Of a stretch of 64,000 nucleotides of DNA, positions 1 to 12,144 are shown piece by piece; the stretch's first letter is position 1, and each line of letters opens with the position of its first letter. Made by a program: the position numbers and the translations under genes. Where the stretch lies: NCBI GenBank assembly GCA_023374025.1, contig SIJG01000034.1, positions 1,305,914 to 1,369,913 of the forward strand. The letters are read 5' to 3'. The stretch comes from Heterodera schachtii. Lineage: Eukaryota; Nematoda; Chromadorea; Rhabditida; Heteroderidae. The notes under the pieces are model-generated. The model had not been told where the DNA came from and did no database searches. It was given only the letters and a program-made list of their open reading frames with translations.

Positions 1-149
1 AGCGCCAAGAATTCTCTTTTAATTACTTAAATGTCTCATAGTTCTTGATCTTATTTCTTGGATCTCAAGAAGGGAAAGACTAATTTGTAAGCCAAAATCT
101 CTATTTTTACATAAAATAAAACTAATTTAAACATTGTTAAATTGAACAG

Positions 150-3100
150 ATTACTCGGAATGCGCACGCCTTTGTGGTCCAAGGGACGGACAACGGGGCC
201 ATTTACGAGTGCGCGAGTCAAACCAACGCGAACATGTCGCCGCTGATCAGTAGGGTGACACTGCGTGTTGACTGTAAGCGTAATTTCTTGTATAATCATT
301 CTAATTCCATTTAATTTTACCAATTTGTATGCTTTAAAAATATTATTTTCAATCAAAAATAGTTAAAATTTTAAAAAATGCCAATTAAAATCCCAAAAAT
401 GGCAGCCATAAAATTGGGACATTTTGCTTATAAATCATAAAATTTTAATGAAATCAGGTGCCTGGTTTGTCGGTATTTCTTTCTTATTTACGGGGATTTT
501 CCCCGCATCAATCCCCGGTTTTGCGCCTCTGTTACCTAATTGCCCAATATTCTCTCAAATAGACCCTCCGGCGAGTGTGTTCATTTTTGGCAATACCGTA
601 ATGCGCAAGGGCGAGGCGATGACCATGTCATGCGTGTCGGGGTGAGTAATTAAGAGAATTTAATTGCCTAATTCAAGCAAATTCACAGTGTTTCTTCGCC
701 CGCTTCGGTGGTCACTTGGCAATTGAACGGTTCGCCAACAAAAATTCAACCACAGGAGCAAAAAAAGCAATTGCAGGTGTCTGACATTTAAAAATATTTA
801 TGGATTTAATTATGTGCATTAATTTCCCTTTAATTACCATTAATTACTTTTTTCATCGGTTAAATGTTAAAGGGATTTGTCACCGAGTCCAACCTCACTA
901 TCGACTCGAGCACACTGTTGCATGGCCAGAATCAGATCACGGTCGAATGCTTGGCGAGCAACGGCGAGGGGAACGCGGTGGGCAAATCGCACGTCATCCG
1001 CGTACTTTGTGGGCATTTTTAATTTATTTTTAATTAATTAGTTAAAACAAATGGGCCTCATCAAATTAGAGAGATTCAAGAAATTTTTTTTTGAAAAATC
1101 TTTTTCAACCTTATGACGAATTATTAAATTTTTTTTAAAAACATTAGAAAAACTATCTAAAAATTTTTCTTGAAATTTTCTTTTAAAATATTTCTAATTT
1201 TTTTAATTCGAAGTTTGAAAATTAAAAAAACGGCGGGGGGGGGGGGGAAACTAGTGCATTAAAAATAAACACCAACTTTTAATTGCTTTAATTAATTACA
1301 TAATATAAATAACATGCCTTTGCAAATTCTCTTAATCTTACATAAAATTAAATTTGATAAAATTTAATAGATGTTTTTTGAATTCATCATTAAACAAAGT
1401 TTCTCATTCATTAGCATTATTAATCTGCATCATAAAAGCCGTGTCCCTTTAAGCGCCGCCCTCCCATCCGTTCATTTTTGATGCCGAGCCCAATACCGTA
1501 CCGCTGGAGGGCACACTGTACAATTTGACATGCGAAGCAAAGGACGGACACCCTTTTGCCACACTCAGCTGGTTCAGAGGGGTGGAAAAGGTCATTAACT
1601 AATTGATTAATTAATTCATTATTAATCAATTAATTATATAAATTAACAAAATTCTGTTGAAGAATGTTGGAAAGCAACAAAATATGTTGCATCACAAGAA
1701 AAAGATTCGCTGGAAACAGGTCAAACAAACATTGTCAAAAGTGTAAAGCTGTGATTTGTTTCTTGTTGTAATTGTGGGAAATTTGAAAAAAAATTAAAAC
1801 ATAATTATATTTTAAAGAATTTTCTAAATTAATTTTGCTTCTAAATTATAATTGATTTATTTTATTTTAATGAAGTTTTGCATAATTTTGGCCGTCTTTT
1901 TCTTTAATAGCCCTTCTTAAATTGCTATTTTAGTGTCGTACATAATTAATTTTTTCTATTTAAATTTATTTTGTGTATTTAAATTTATACAGAATATCTC
2001 TTTGGGCCTCTCTTTTGCATATTTTAAAAATATGCTAAATCTATTTTTTCTTCTTAAATAGAATTATATTTTATTTTAATGATTATTGTGTTTTTGTTGT
2101 CTGTCGGTGGTTTAAATCCAATTTGAAGCAATTTGGCCGAGTTTTTTTTAATGATCCTGTTTTAATTTTCTATTTTGGGTTAATTTTTTTATTTAAATTT
2201 ATTTTCTATATTTAAATTATGCCAGAATATCACTTCATTAAGCCTAAGCCTCCTCTTTCAGCTGAAGGAAACGCAAAATTCGCTGCACGGCGACAGCTCG
2301 CGAAGCACTGTCACACTTTTGTTGGACCGGGCGATGAACCACCAGCAAATTCGTTGCGAGGCCGAGGTGAGTGCGTGCTGGGAACAGCTCTCTTAGAAAA
2401 AATTTATATGAAAATTTTAAGAAAAAATTTAGTAATTTATCATAAAATTTCAAAAGAAAAAATCGCTGAAAATTTTTCAAAATTTTTTTTTCTTTAAAAT
2501 TTTTCATAAAAATTTTCTAAGTTTTTTTTTTGAAAAATTCTAAGTTTGATATCGATTTTCATATAATTCCGAGCCCTAATCATTACCCGATCATCATTTC
2601 TTCCTCTCGTCAAAATTAAAATAAAATTCTAATTTTTTTTAAATTTATAATTTTTTTTTCTCTTATTACAGATTTATGCGTTTTCCAAAAATTTATTTAT
2701 TGTTTGCATCAATTAATTTAATCGCTTTCCAAGAATGGTGCCACGGATGTGCCGCTGGTGGCCAAAAAGAATTTGGTCGTTCTCTGTGAGTCCATCCGCA
2801 CTCGTCGAGAGTCTCGGCTTGGCTAACTCGCGGTCCGTCTCCCCTTTTCCCCCCTCAGTTGCGCCGAATGAAGTGCGTGTGCAGCCGAGCCGTGCCGTGC
2901 ATATGGTCGCCGGTTCGCCCTCTGAACTGTCCTGCTCCGTCGCCTCGTCCAACCCGGTGGCCGAGCTCAGCTGGGAGTTCCCGAACAGTGTCAACCGACA
3001 ACTGACCATCAGCCGAACGGGCGAGCAAATACGACGCTCCAACAAACCGTATGAAATTGGAATTTTAAATTTGAATTTAAAAACTGGGAAAATGCCAAAG

Positions 3101-6100
3101 TCATAATTAACCAATGGCAAAAATGCCAAAGGCAAAACTGCAAATTTAAAAATTAAGAATTGGCGAATACCACGGCTTCGAGTCAACCAATGTCATCCAA
3201 TTTACGCCGACCGAAGCGATGGATAAAACTGAGGCGTGTTTTTGAAATCAAACACAATTAATTAAATAATTAGCATTGGATAGGTTGTATTTTAATTAAT
3301 TAATTAGCATTGAATGGAGTCGTATTAACCCTGGACAATTTTAATTAATTAGAAAAATTAATTGACAGGTCCGTTGCGTTGCGTCGCATCATTTGTGGGA
3401 GGGAGTGAAGCACGGAAGCCATGTGTTGGATGTGAAATGTGAGTAGACAATAATCATAAATGTAATTAATTAATTAACCGAATTTTAAATTTTTGTTAAT
3501 TTTAATAAATACCCATTTTAGTCATTTAATTCAATTGATTTTTTAAAAATACTTTTTTTTTCTTTCTTTAATTTACTTTAATAACCCTTTAGACCCGCCT
3601 CGGATTGCTGTTGAGGGGCCAATGTCCATTGTGATCGGCGAAGGCCAATCCTTCGAGGAGAATGTGACCATTTATGCGAATCCGCGCGTCAATGCGTTTG
3701 CGTGGCGCAAGAACGGAATTACCATTGACCGGACAGTGGGCACCATTTTTGTTCGCCAATCGGTGATCGGAGGCGAGTGACCGTAACCCAAATTTAGGGC
3801 ACCTTTTCATTTATGATACCGTACTTGTGAAATCATACCAAATACCGTATTCAAGTTCATTTTTTGCAATTAAAAACAGAAAATATTTGGATTCAATTTT
3901 TTTACTAATTAATTACTATACACTTCCACCATAATTAAGGTGCCGGGGTGACCAAGGACGACTCCGGCATTTACACACTGTTCGTCTCTAACGGTGTTGG
4001 CACCGCAAATGCAACGATTAAGGTCCATTAAGCGACCGGTTGTCTCTGCCTACTGGGCTACAGTACCCCCAGTTTTGCCCTACTTTTTAGGTGGTCGTTG
4101 AGTACGCTGCCCGGATCACTTACATCACAACACCGGTGATCGCAAGGTGAATCAGTCGCCGCCGTTGACTTTTTGAATCTTTGGCTTTAAGTTTATTGGT
4201 TTAAATTGGTCTCAATGTCGTTAAAATGGCCTACTGTATGATAATTTTATGCAACATCCTTTTCCTAATTAATTACCCGTATTAATTCTATTTTAGTATT
4301 TTAATTGGCTAATTATCAGAGAACGGACCTTTAAGCAGAAAATTTTATGGATTTCGCGCTGTTAATTTTTTGCCATAAGTTTTTTGAAAGTTAAAAATTT
4401 TTTTTGAACTTTTGCAGGACAATAGAGAACATTTAGAGCTATCGAATGATACTAATAATTAAAAAATTGGTTGCTTTAGAGCAAATTTATAAGCAAAAAA
4501 AAAAAAATTTTTTTTAATGGTTTTTTTTAAATAACCCATATTATGATGGTTTTTAAATAACGGCATAACACCATTTTTTAAAACACTGGATTAATTTAAA
4601 AGAATGGCACGTTGAAATTTTCCCGCTGTTTAAGTGTCGGTGAAGATGTCGTGTTGGAATGTGAAGCTGACGGAATGCCAATGAAGGCGGGCATGATCAA
4701 ATGGTTTCGAGGTCAGTGCTTATGCCTTTTGTAATTTATCAAATCTCCACCGTATGCTTTTTTTCTTACTGTAGCATTAAAAATGTATTTAAGGCCACAC
4801 CGAAGTGCGTTCCCTGGTGCAGGACCAACGGCGTGCCGTCATCCGAATGAATGCGTCGCATGATAACAGTCAATTAGCACCACAATAATTGGTCCTTTTT
4901 AATTTAATTACTTTTGTCTTTTGAAGGTGGCGCTTACAAATGCACTGTTGACAACGGAATAGGGCAGGTGATATAACGGAAGAGTGATAAATAGAGCTCT
5001 CGCATTTTTAGGCATTTGCCGTTTTGGTGCGTTTTTGGCGTTTTCTCCGAAAAATTCCATTAAAAATGTACTAAAATCGTGAAAATACACCCCTAAAAAT
5101 GACCTGAAAATTTTCAGAATATACACCCCCCTAAGAATTGAAAAGTTTTCTCAAAAATTGATCGCCAAAACTTAATTTTTTTCCTGCTAAAAAAATTAGG
5201 TTTAAAAATTTTCCTTATTCGAAAAAAAATTATAAACTATTTAATATCATTTAAATGACCAAAATTAAGTTTTTTGATTAAGTTTACGTGTTTTGCTCCT
5301 TAAAAATCCTTAATAAAAAATTTTAAATGCCTTTTTTCATGCCTTTTTCGCGATTTTTGGTGCCTTTTTTGCGAGCTCTAGTGATAAGAAATCGAAAATT
5401 TTAAATTAAATTTTCCAAAAATTTCACAGCCCAACCACACAACGGCCTATCTTTGGTACGACGAGCGCCGGTGATTGTGAAGAATGCGGCGTTCAGTCGC
5501 GCAGCGGGACCAATCGGTGGCAAGGCGGTTTTGCGGTAAAAATAAATTTACAAAAATGCCACCGCCTCGGGTGGTAGTTGAACCTACGAACCTTTCACCA
5601 CTTGACCGTTTACAAAATTGTGCTTGTGCTTTCAGCTGTCGTGCCACTGCTGTGCCAAACGCGGAGTTCACTTGGGGCATTGAGGGCGAAGGGAATATGA
5701 TCGGTGCCGTCATTTATTTGCAGCCATTTTTATCAAATAATTTTTAATAATTAATTTTTGATTAACTTTCTATTGACAAGACAAAACATTTGTATTGGCA
5801 CGAAATTAAATTTTTTTAAAGCATTGGAAACCGAAATTTCGAGGTTTATGCGGTCCATTGTTTCCAAAAAATCACGGGCAAAAATGCCATGGAAAATATT
5901 TTTCGGATTTCGCCGATCCCATCAATTCTCTGCCATTTATTAATAAGCGCTTAATTAAAACACAAATGAAAGAGTTTTAAAACATTTTACTTTCCCATTA
6001 ATTATTTTCCAAATATTTTTTGCCCATTTAGTCCATTACAACACCACCAAATACCGCTTCTTTGACACCCAATTAGACTACACAACATTTCAAAGCACAC

Positions 6101-9100
6101 TGACCATTCTCAACCTGGAAGAGCATGACTATGCCCGACGCTATCGGTGCCGAGTCAGTGTAAGTGGTGGACAAATGAAATTTAAATGATTAAAATGGAA
6201 TTTTTTTCGTGAGATTATACTTATTTGGATTTAAACGCCCCCATCACATTCATTCATTATTGACCCCTTCTATTTTTGCATAAACGACCTCCCTCCGTTC
6301 ATTCCATTCGGGTCTATGGCAACTCGTACAAAAGGCAACTCGTATTTTACAAAATAAAGCCTAAGCCTAGGCCCAAGCAAGCCTTGGCCTAGCCTCGCCT
6401 TAAGCCTAGGTCTAACCTAAGCAATTGTACGTGTTGCCTTTTGTACGAGTTGTCATGACATCAGTCCGTTCATTCTGTTCATTTTGTCATTTCCACCATA
6501 TTTCCCCTCGCCGCTTCTGTGACCAAAATTGTCGGCTTAACAAAATTGTTCTGCTCTTTGTACCTCTATTTAGTGTCTCTTCTTTCCAATAGATTTAAAA
6601 AATTAATTATTAATAGTATATAAACTTTTTCTTTTACACTAATTTAATTAATTACCAATTTAAATAATAAAGGCCCAATTTTTAATTTTTGTCAATTGCC
6701 CTCCCCATTTTGCTCAGAATCGGCTTGGCCTTGTCCAATCGTTCATTTCCGTTGGTCCGCCCGCCCCGCCTGAACTGCCCACGGAGCTCGAAATTGTGAA
6801 CGTGACCAACTCCACCGCTTCCATCTCGTGGACTGCCGGCTTCGACGGGGGCGCAGAGCAAATGTTCGAGCTTTTGTACCAGGACATCGACAGCAATGAA
6901 ATACGGTCGCTGAACACATCGGAAACGGTGGGTAACGGAAAGCGAGAGACGCGTGGTTGGCCACTTCACAAAAAGTGCAAAAATCATTAAACTAATTTTT
7001 CCTATGATTTTTTATTAATTTATTTAATTATAAATATGTTAAAATTTAATTTAATTAATGCTTAAATACACATTCTTCTAAAGGTTATGTTGTATTTCGA
7101 ATAAAAGAATAATTAAAATTTAATTAATATTAAATAAAATCATTAACCAGATTACTTTGAATTTGTTAAATATTTTAAGTTAATTTCAAATGGACTAAAA
7201 TTTAAAAATAAACTCAAATTATAGAAAAAATGGAAATATTTATATGGAAATGTATCCGCTTCAACTCAAGCTTAATTGCTTGGGGCTCTATTTGAAAAAT
7301 TTATAGACGCCATTGAAACTTTAAAATATTTAAAAAATTCAAGTTAATCTAGCTAATTATCTTATTTGCTATAAGGTAAATTTTTATTATTTTTATTCGA
7401 CATCCAAAAAAACTTTAGGAGAATGTGTATTTAAGCATCAATTTAATTAAATTTTAACACATTTATAATTTTAAAAAAATTGATAAAAAATCATAAAAAA
7501 GTGAAGCGCCCAAATTGCTATTGATTTTGAACTTTTGGAATGCTTTGAAAATTTTGCTGAGAAAATTTCTCGAAAATTTATTTTGTTTATTAGTTAAATT
7601 ATTTAAAATATTTAATATTAAAAAATAATTTCCAACGGTTTCCTCATTTTCAGCAAGTGTTGCTGAAGGGGCTCGACTCTGACCATGGCTACCAACTCCA
7701 AATCCGCTCAATTAACGCTCGTGGCGATATCTCCGATTTGACGAGGGTAAGTGCCGCACACACACAAAATGCCATGCCATTTGCATTAAATGATGAAAGC
7801 AAATCCCTTTTCAGCCTTTGCTCTTCCGCACAATGGACGAAAACTCGCAGAGCGCCGGGGTGGGCTTCGGCATAATTCCAAAGGTGAGTTTTGCTTAACG
7901 GTGCCGCCCTATTTAATTGCCATTTGCTAATTATGCCGTTTTGTATTATTTTTTGCCGCTTCTTCAAGGACGGCCCCTTCTCCCATTCCGCAATTGTCGC
8001 CCTTTGCGTCGCACTGCTCGCGCTGCTTCTGCTCAACTGTTTGCTCATTTGCTATTTGAATCGACGGAACAAACGGCGCAAAATGCGGGGTAAAATCTCG
8101 GGAAAAATTAAATTCTCGTAAACAATTCGGCTATTGTGCAAGGAATAGTTCGTGGTTTTCCCCCTTTTTTTGGCAGAAAAAATTTTGTTTTAAAAAGTCG
8201 TGGAAGTGTTTCTAAGGGGTTTTTGGGTCGCTGATCAGAATATGGCATCCATTTTGGCCTAACTCGAACCCCGGATCCGAATTCGAACCAAAAGTCGGAA
8301 AACCTATTTTTAAAAATTCGTTTTTTGTTCTAAACTATGTATGTAGATTGAAACAAGCAAAAACTAATCACAAATCACTGCAACACCGAAAATATAATCA
8401 TTCGGCCCAATTAGGGTCTGGGATTCGAAATACAAAATCGACGCCATATTCGTGATTAGCGACCCCAAAAAACCCTTAGAAAGCAAAAAAAAAAAAAACA
8501 AAACAAAGCACAATTTGTCTAAATCTCTGCACTCTCCGCCATTTGGCACATCTCTCGTCCCCTCCCTCCCATTTCCGCAGAGAAAAGTGCGCTCAATCAA
8601 AACGGCCAATACGGCGGCGTCGGCGGTGGCGGCAGCGCGGGCAGCGGACGGTCCATCCAAATTTACGGCACAATGGCCGCGTTGGGCACGTCGCAGTGCG
8701 GCGGCGCCGCCATCGGCGGCGGCTCAACGCCGACAACGAATCGGTCGGAGTTGGGCGGCGCCAGCGGCGGCACAATTGGCGGAGGCGCGGCAATTAATTA
8801 CGGCGGACGGAGCAGTGGCGGGGGCGGCGAAGTGTTGTCCGTCGTTGACGACAATCAGTCGACGAGGACCATAATTGTGCGCTAATTTGGGGGGTTGTCA
8901 TTTAGGAAGAGCAAAGACCAAAAGCATCGGCTCTTTTTTCGAGTATTTTATGTCCGATCAACGTTTTTTTTGAGGGGGAGAGGGGGCCTGTGGGAAATTT
9001 GGTTTGGGCTATTGTAGGTTATCAAATTTAGAAAGTTTTCAGGAAAGAAATCATCGAAAACTTTTCAATGAAAATTTCAAAAAAAAAATAAAATAATGAA

Positions 9101-12100
9101 AAAATTTTCAGCGATTTTTTTGGAAAAATAACTGAAAAAACATAGTAGTAATTCACCATAAATTTTGAAAAACGCTCGGAATATTTTTCAAAATTTTTTT
9201 TCTTGAAAATTTCCATGTTTGAGAAATGATTTTGCCATTCATTTTTAAAGGAAGTGTCACCGTATGGCCAATTTAACGCCGCAATGCATCACAACGACAA
9301 TGCCTACTTTTACAATACCACATGTATTGCTGAATATGAGGGCACCGATTCGGCTGGTAAATGGGCGACCAATTAGGGAGGGGGAGATAAAGCCATTTGG
9401 GGGGGGGGGGATAAAGCCACGCGGGGGGGGATAAAGCCGTTGGGAGGGGGGGGGGATAAAACCACTCGGGGGGGGGGTAAAGCCCTTTGGGGGGGGGGGG
9501 GGATAAAACCAATCGGGGGGGGGGGGGGGATAAAGCCATTTGGGGGGGGGGATAAAGCCGTTTGGGAGGGGGGGGGGGATAAAACCACTCGGGGGGGGGG
9601 GGGGATAAGTCGGGGGGGGGGGGATAAAGCCATTTGGGGGGGGGGGATAAAGCCGTTTGGGATGGGGGGGGGGATAAAACCACTCGGGGGGGGGTAAAGC
9701 CGTTTGGGAGGGGGGGGGGAAAAAACCCCTCGGGGGGGGGGGAAAACCCTTTGGGGGGGGGGATAAAGCCGTTTGGGATGGGGGGGGATAAACCACTCGG
9801 GGGGGGGGGGATAAACCCATTTGGGGGGGGGGGGGGGGGTTAAAGCCATTTGGGGAGGGGGGATAAAGCCATTTCTGTTGGGTAGGCAATCATTTGCCTC
9901 CGATTTGATCATTTCGTGCTGAGACGAACCGAAAATAGGCTCAATACAATTCAAATAGGTGTCGAAAAATATAAATTAATTATACTATTAATATAAAAAT
10001 AGAAACTTAAAAAATAAAATCATTCCATCTTCGGCCCAAAAAAATCACATCGAAAAGAAAATTTTAATTTCAATTTCTTGAACCCATCAAATTGTTTGAC
10101 AAGTAAGCTTACTAGAGGATTGTTCATTTTTAGAAAAAAAAAAAACAACAAATCTACTAATTTTCTTCTTAAATTTCACCCAATATTTGCATAAATTTAG
10201 AATTCTTCATTCGTTTCTCCAAAAATTTCATGCATTTTTTCCCATAAATTTTCCTTCATCCCTATTCTTTTTTCCACTAATGATACAATTGAAAAATTGT
10301 TCTGCATGGTACGGAAAATAGCATTTATTTCGAGTCAGAATCTTTGAAGAAAAAAGTATTAAAGAAGAGTTGAATGGAAATTATATTTAGTTATTTGAAA
10401 ATTTTAAAATTATTATTATTATTCAATTAAAAAAAAATATTGCTTTAATATAATTAAATTTAAATATTTTAATTGACACTGAGCCTATTTTCGGTTCGAC
10501 TTACAAATTAGCACCGATCATTTCTTGTGATCAAGCATCCTTTTTTTAATTGAATTTTGAAAAATGCTTTACCTTCATTTAGCCGATTATTACTCCAAAA
10601 TTCAAAAAGGCTGCACGACGGGGAGCAACATTAACAACAACTGCAACAGCAATTTCGCTGTTCATCAACAACAGTCAACATTTGATGCAAATCTCAGCTA
10701 TCAGGCCATTCCTAATCCCGTAAATTCGAAATGCCATTGATTTTAAGGGATAGGCTCGTTTCCTTTCCCCTCCGAATTTTTTTCCTCAATTTTCGAATTT
10801 CGAATTTTCAAAAAAAAAAAATCTTAAAATTTTATTATAACAAAATTTCGATATGAAAAATTTAGAAAAAATTTTCAGCAATTTTTTGGAAAAATTATTG
10901 AAAAAACTTAATAATTCATCATAAAATTGAAAAAAAAGCGTTAGAGAAATTTTTAATTTCCATAAAATTTTCTAGGGATTTTTAAAAAAGTTTCTGTTTG
11001 AAAATTTTTTCGTTTTAACGGGGTGGGGAAGGGAGGGGTGACAGGAAGCGGCGAGAGAGGCAGCAACTCTCTCGTCGGCTTCTGATTGTTTTCTCCTCTC
11101 TTCTTATCCCTCACTCTCGGCCTCCTCTTTTTCTCTCGTCCGCCCGTTAATGGGACAGTTCCATGAACATTTTGCATTAATTTTTTATCATATTCCGGCA
11201 CTTTTAAAAAAAAATTAAACATTTTCACGAAAAATTTCCCAAGGAGCCCCCGCTGAACAACGGCGTGCCCTCCTCCTCCACCGTTTCGCTGCAACATTAT
11301 GGCGTTGCGTCCACAACGCCAAACCAATTTTGCATGGACATGGACCACTTCCATCACCATTACCCACAGCAACACCAAACTCACAATCAGTCGGCAAGCA
11401 GTCCGTATGAGACGAGGAGTGCATGTTTTGTGCAAACGGTGGGCAAAAATGCACTAATAAATGACCAAAAAAGCAAAGAGAATGTTTAAATGGCATTTGT
11501 AATGGAAGCGTACACAAAATTATGACTAATTGCCTAATTAACCCATTTTTATCTAGCAAATGGACCAATGAATTTCTTATTTGTCAATCAATTCCTCAAT
11601 CAAAATAAACAAAATGCTGCTCAAAATTGAATCACAATATCAACTATCAACAGGGATTTAGCATCATTCTACCTAACCGTAAATTCTTGGTCCTTCCATG
11701 TCCCGGGATTTTGATGAGGCCATTTTCTGGTGGGACAACCCGGGAATCAAATAAATAATAAGCACTGGTAAAATAGGACCATGCTTTCAACGTTTTGGTC
11801 TCTTCCATTCAGACACTCGTAAATATTTGATAATTTTGGGATATAATAAATTGATTGGATGATTTGAAAATATTTAAATTTTATTTTAAAATTTTTGTTA
11901 TTATATTTTTGATTTTATTTTTAACTTCATTTATTTATAATCTTTTTAAAATGGTTTGGAGGTGTGCCAATAATCCGTCCGCTTAAAATATTTCTAATTT
12001 TTTTTTCCATTTTTTCAGACTCCAACGCATTGTTTGCCCAACGGCGGCGGCTCAGTGTTGTTGGCACCCAAACTGATGAGCACATTTCAGCACGAAAATG

Positions 12101-12144
12101 GCGGGATTAGCATTCGGGACACTTATGAGGGCGATTTGGTCTGA
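150..12144 (+). CDS. syg-2: Ig/FN3 transmembrane adhesion receptor, nephrin/SYG-2-like (5' end outside window)
   Basis: Cell-surface adhesion receptor of the nephrin/SYG-2 class, which in C. elegans mediates heterophilic recognition in synapse placement (family knowledge). Exons I can join in phase: 150-273, 563-641, 689-776, 873-1008, 1454-1590, 2262-2366, 2734-2785, 2859-3048, 3158-3233, 3369-3438, 3593-3772, 3940-4022, 4091-4146, 4635-4711, 4794-4868, 4927-4966, 5430-5535, 5636-5703, 6032-6159, 6718-6927, 7655-7746, 7815-7883, 7969-8089, 8581-8876, 9251-9356, 10583-10719, 11244-11438, 12019-12144. They encode about seven Ig domains (first partial; motifs such as DNGAIYEC, LSWFRG, DDSGIYT, GAYKC), one FN3 (start 6718), one TM segment (exon 7969, followed by RRNKRRK) and a Gly/His/Gln-rich tail ending EGDLV, a possible PDZ ligand. 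Many Ig plus a single FN3 beside the TM is the nephrin arrangement; the symbol rests on that. The join 4966/5430 is not phase-consistent (expected phase 1, found 0). Two introns start with GC. Confidence -1.
4376..4580. repeat. Half copy of a hairpin element in an intron
   Basis: The segment contains the shared core (ATCGAATGAT, TTGGTTGCTTTAGAGCAAA) and the terminal part ATGATGGTTTTTAAATAAC seen at the right ends of the long hairpins at 34.4 and 49.6 kb, but no left arm. It lies in the 4147-4634 intron of the adhesion receptor. Confidence -1.
4992..5380. mobile_element. Non-autonomous hAT-like MITE in an intron
   Basis: Terminal inverted repeats begin TAGAGCTC on both sides (left TAGAGCTCTCGCATTTTTAG, right end GCGAGCTCTA). 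The flanks are an 8-bp target-site duplication with one mismatch: GTGATAAA (4984-4991) and GTGATAAG (5381-5388). A TIR fitting YARNG and an 8-bp TSD of form nTnnnnAn are hAT hallmarks (family knowledge). No transposase is inside. It makes up most of the 4967-5429 intron. Confidence -1.
6316..6460. mobile_element. Short foldback element with AAGCCTAGG-type interior
   Basis: The left end carries GGCAACTCGTACAAAAGGCA and the right end its inverse (TGCCTTTTGTACGAGTTG). The interior is made of palindromic AAGCCTAGG/CTAAGCCTAG repeats, which recur at 16.15-16.3, 38.03-38.24 and 42.1 kb. It sits in the 6160-6717 intron. Confidence -1.
8215..8470. repeat. Imperfect inverted repeat in an intron
   Basis: The left arm reads GGGTTTTTGGGTCGCTGATC and the right arm GTGATTAGCGACCCCAAAAA, giving a foldback of about 250 bp in the 8090-8580 intron. 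Its wording (GACCCC, GATCAG/GATTAGC, pieces such as CTCGAACCCC) resembles the arms of the large palindrome at 52.9-54.0 kb. Confidence -1.
8581..8885 (+). CDS. Gly-rich cytoplasmic exon with in-exon stop (alternative C-terminus)
   Basis: This exon of the adhesion receptor follows the membrane exon in phase and encodes a Gly/Ser-rich segment. Read straight through, it stops at TAA 8883-8885, giving a short tail ending in TRTIIVR. If the weak donor GTGCGC at 8877 is used (exon ends in phase 0 at 8876), the frame continues cleanly into exon 9251 (EVSPYGQF...) and three further exons. The sequence therefore allows a short and a long cytoplasmic form; which one is expressed cannot be told. Local base composition is far more GC-rich than the flanking introns. 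Confidence -1.
9375..9872 (+). repeat. G-rich intronic minisatellite
   Basis: About twenty irregular units of the type GGGATAAAGCCATTTGG or GGGATAAAACCACTCGG are separated by runs of 7-17 G. The array is inside the 9357-10582 intron, so the transcribed strand copy is the G-rich one. Long proline-rich or glycine-rich reading frames across it are composition artefacts. Confidence -1.

Noticed and set aside
9257..9954. Long minus-strand proline-rich frames
   Set aside because: They are the reverse translation of the intronic G-run minisatellite; three frames are open at once and none has gene context.
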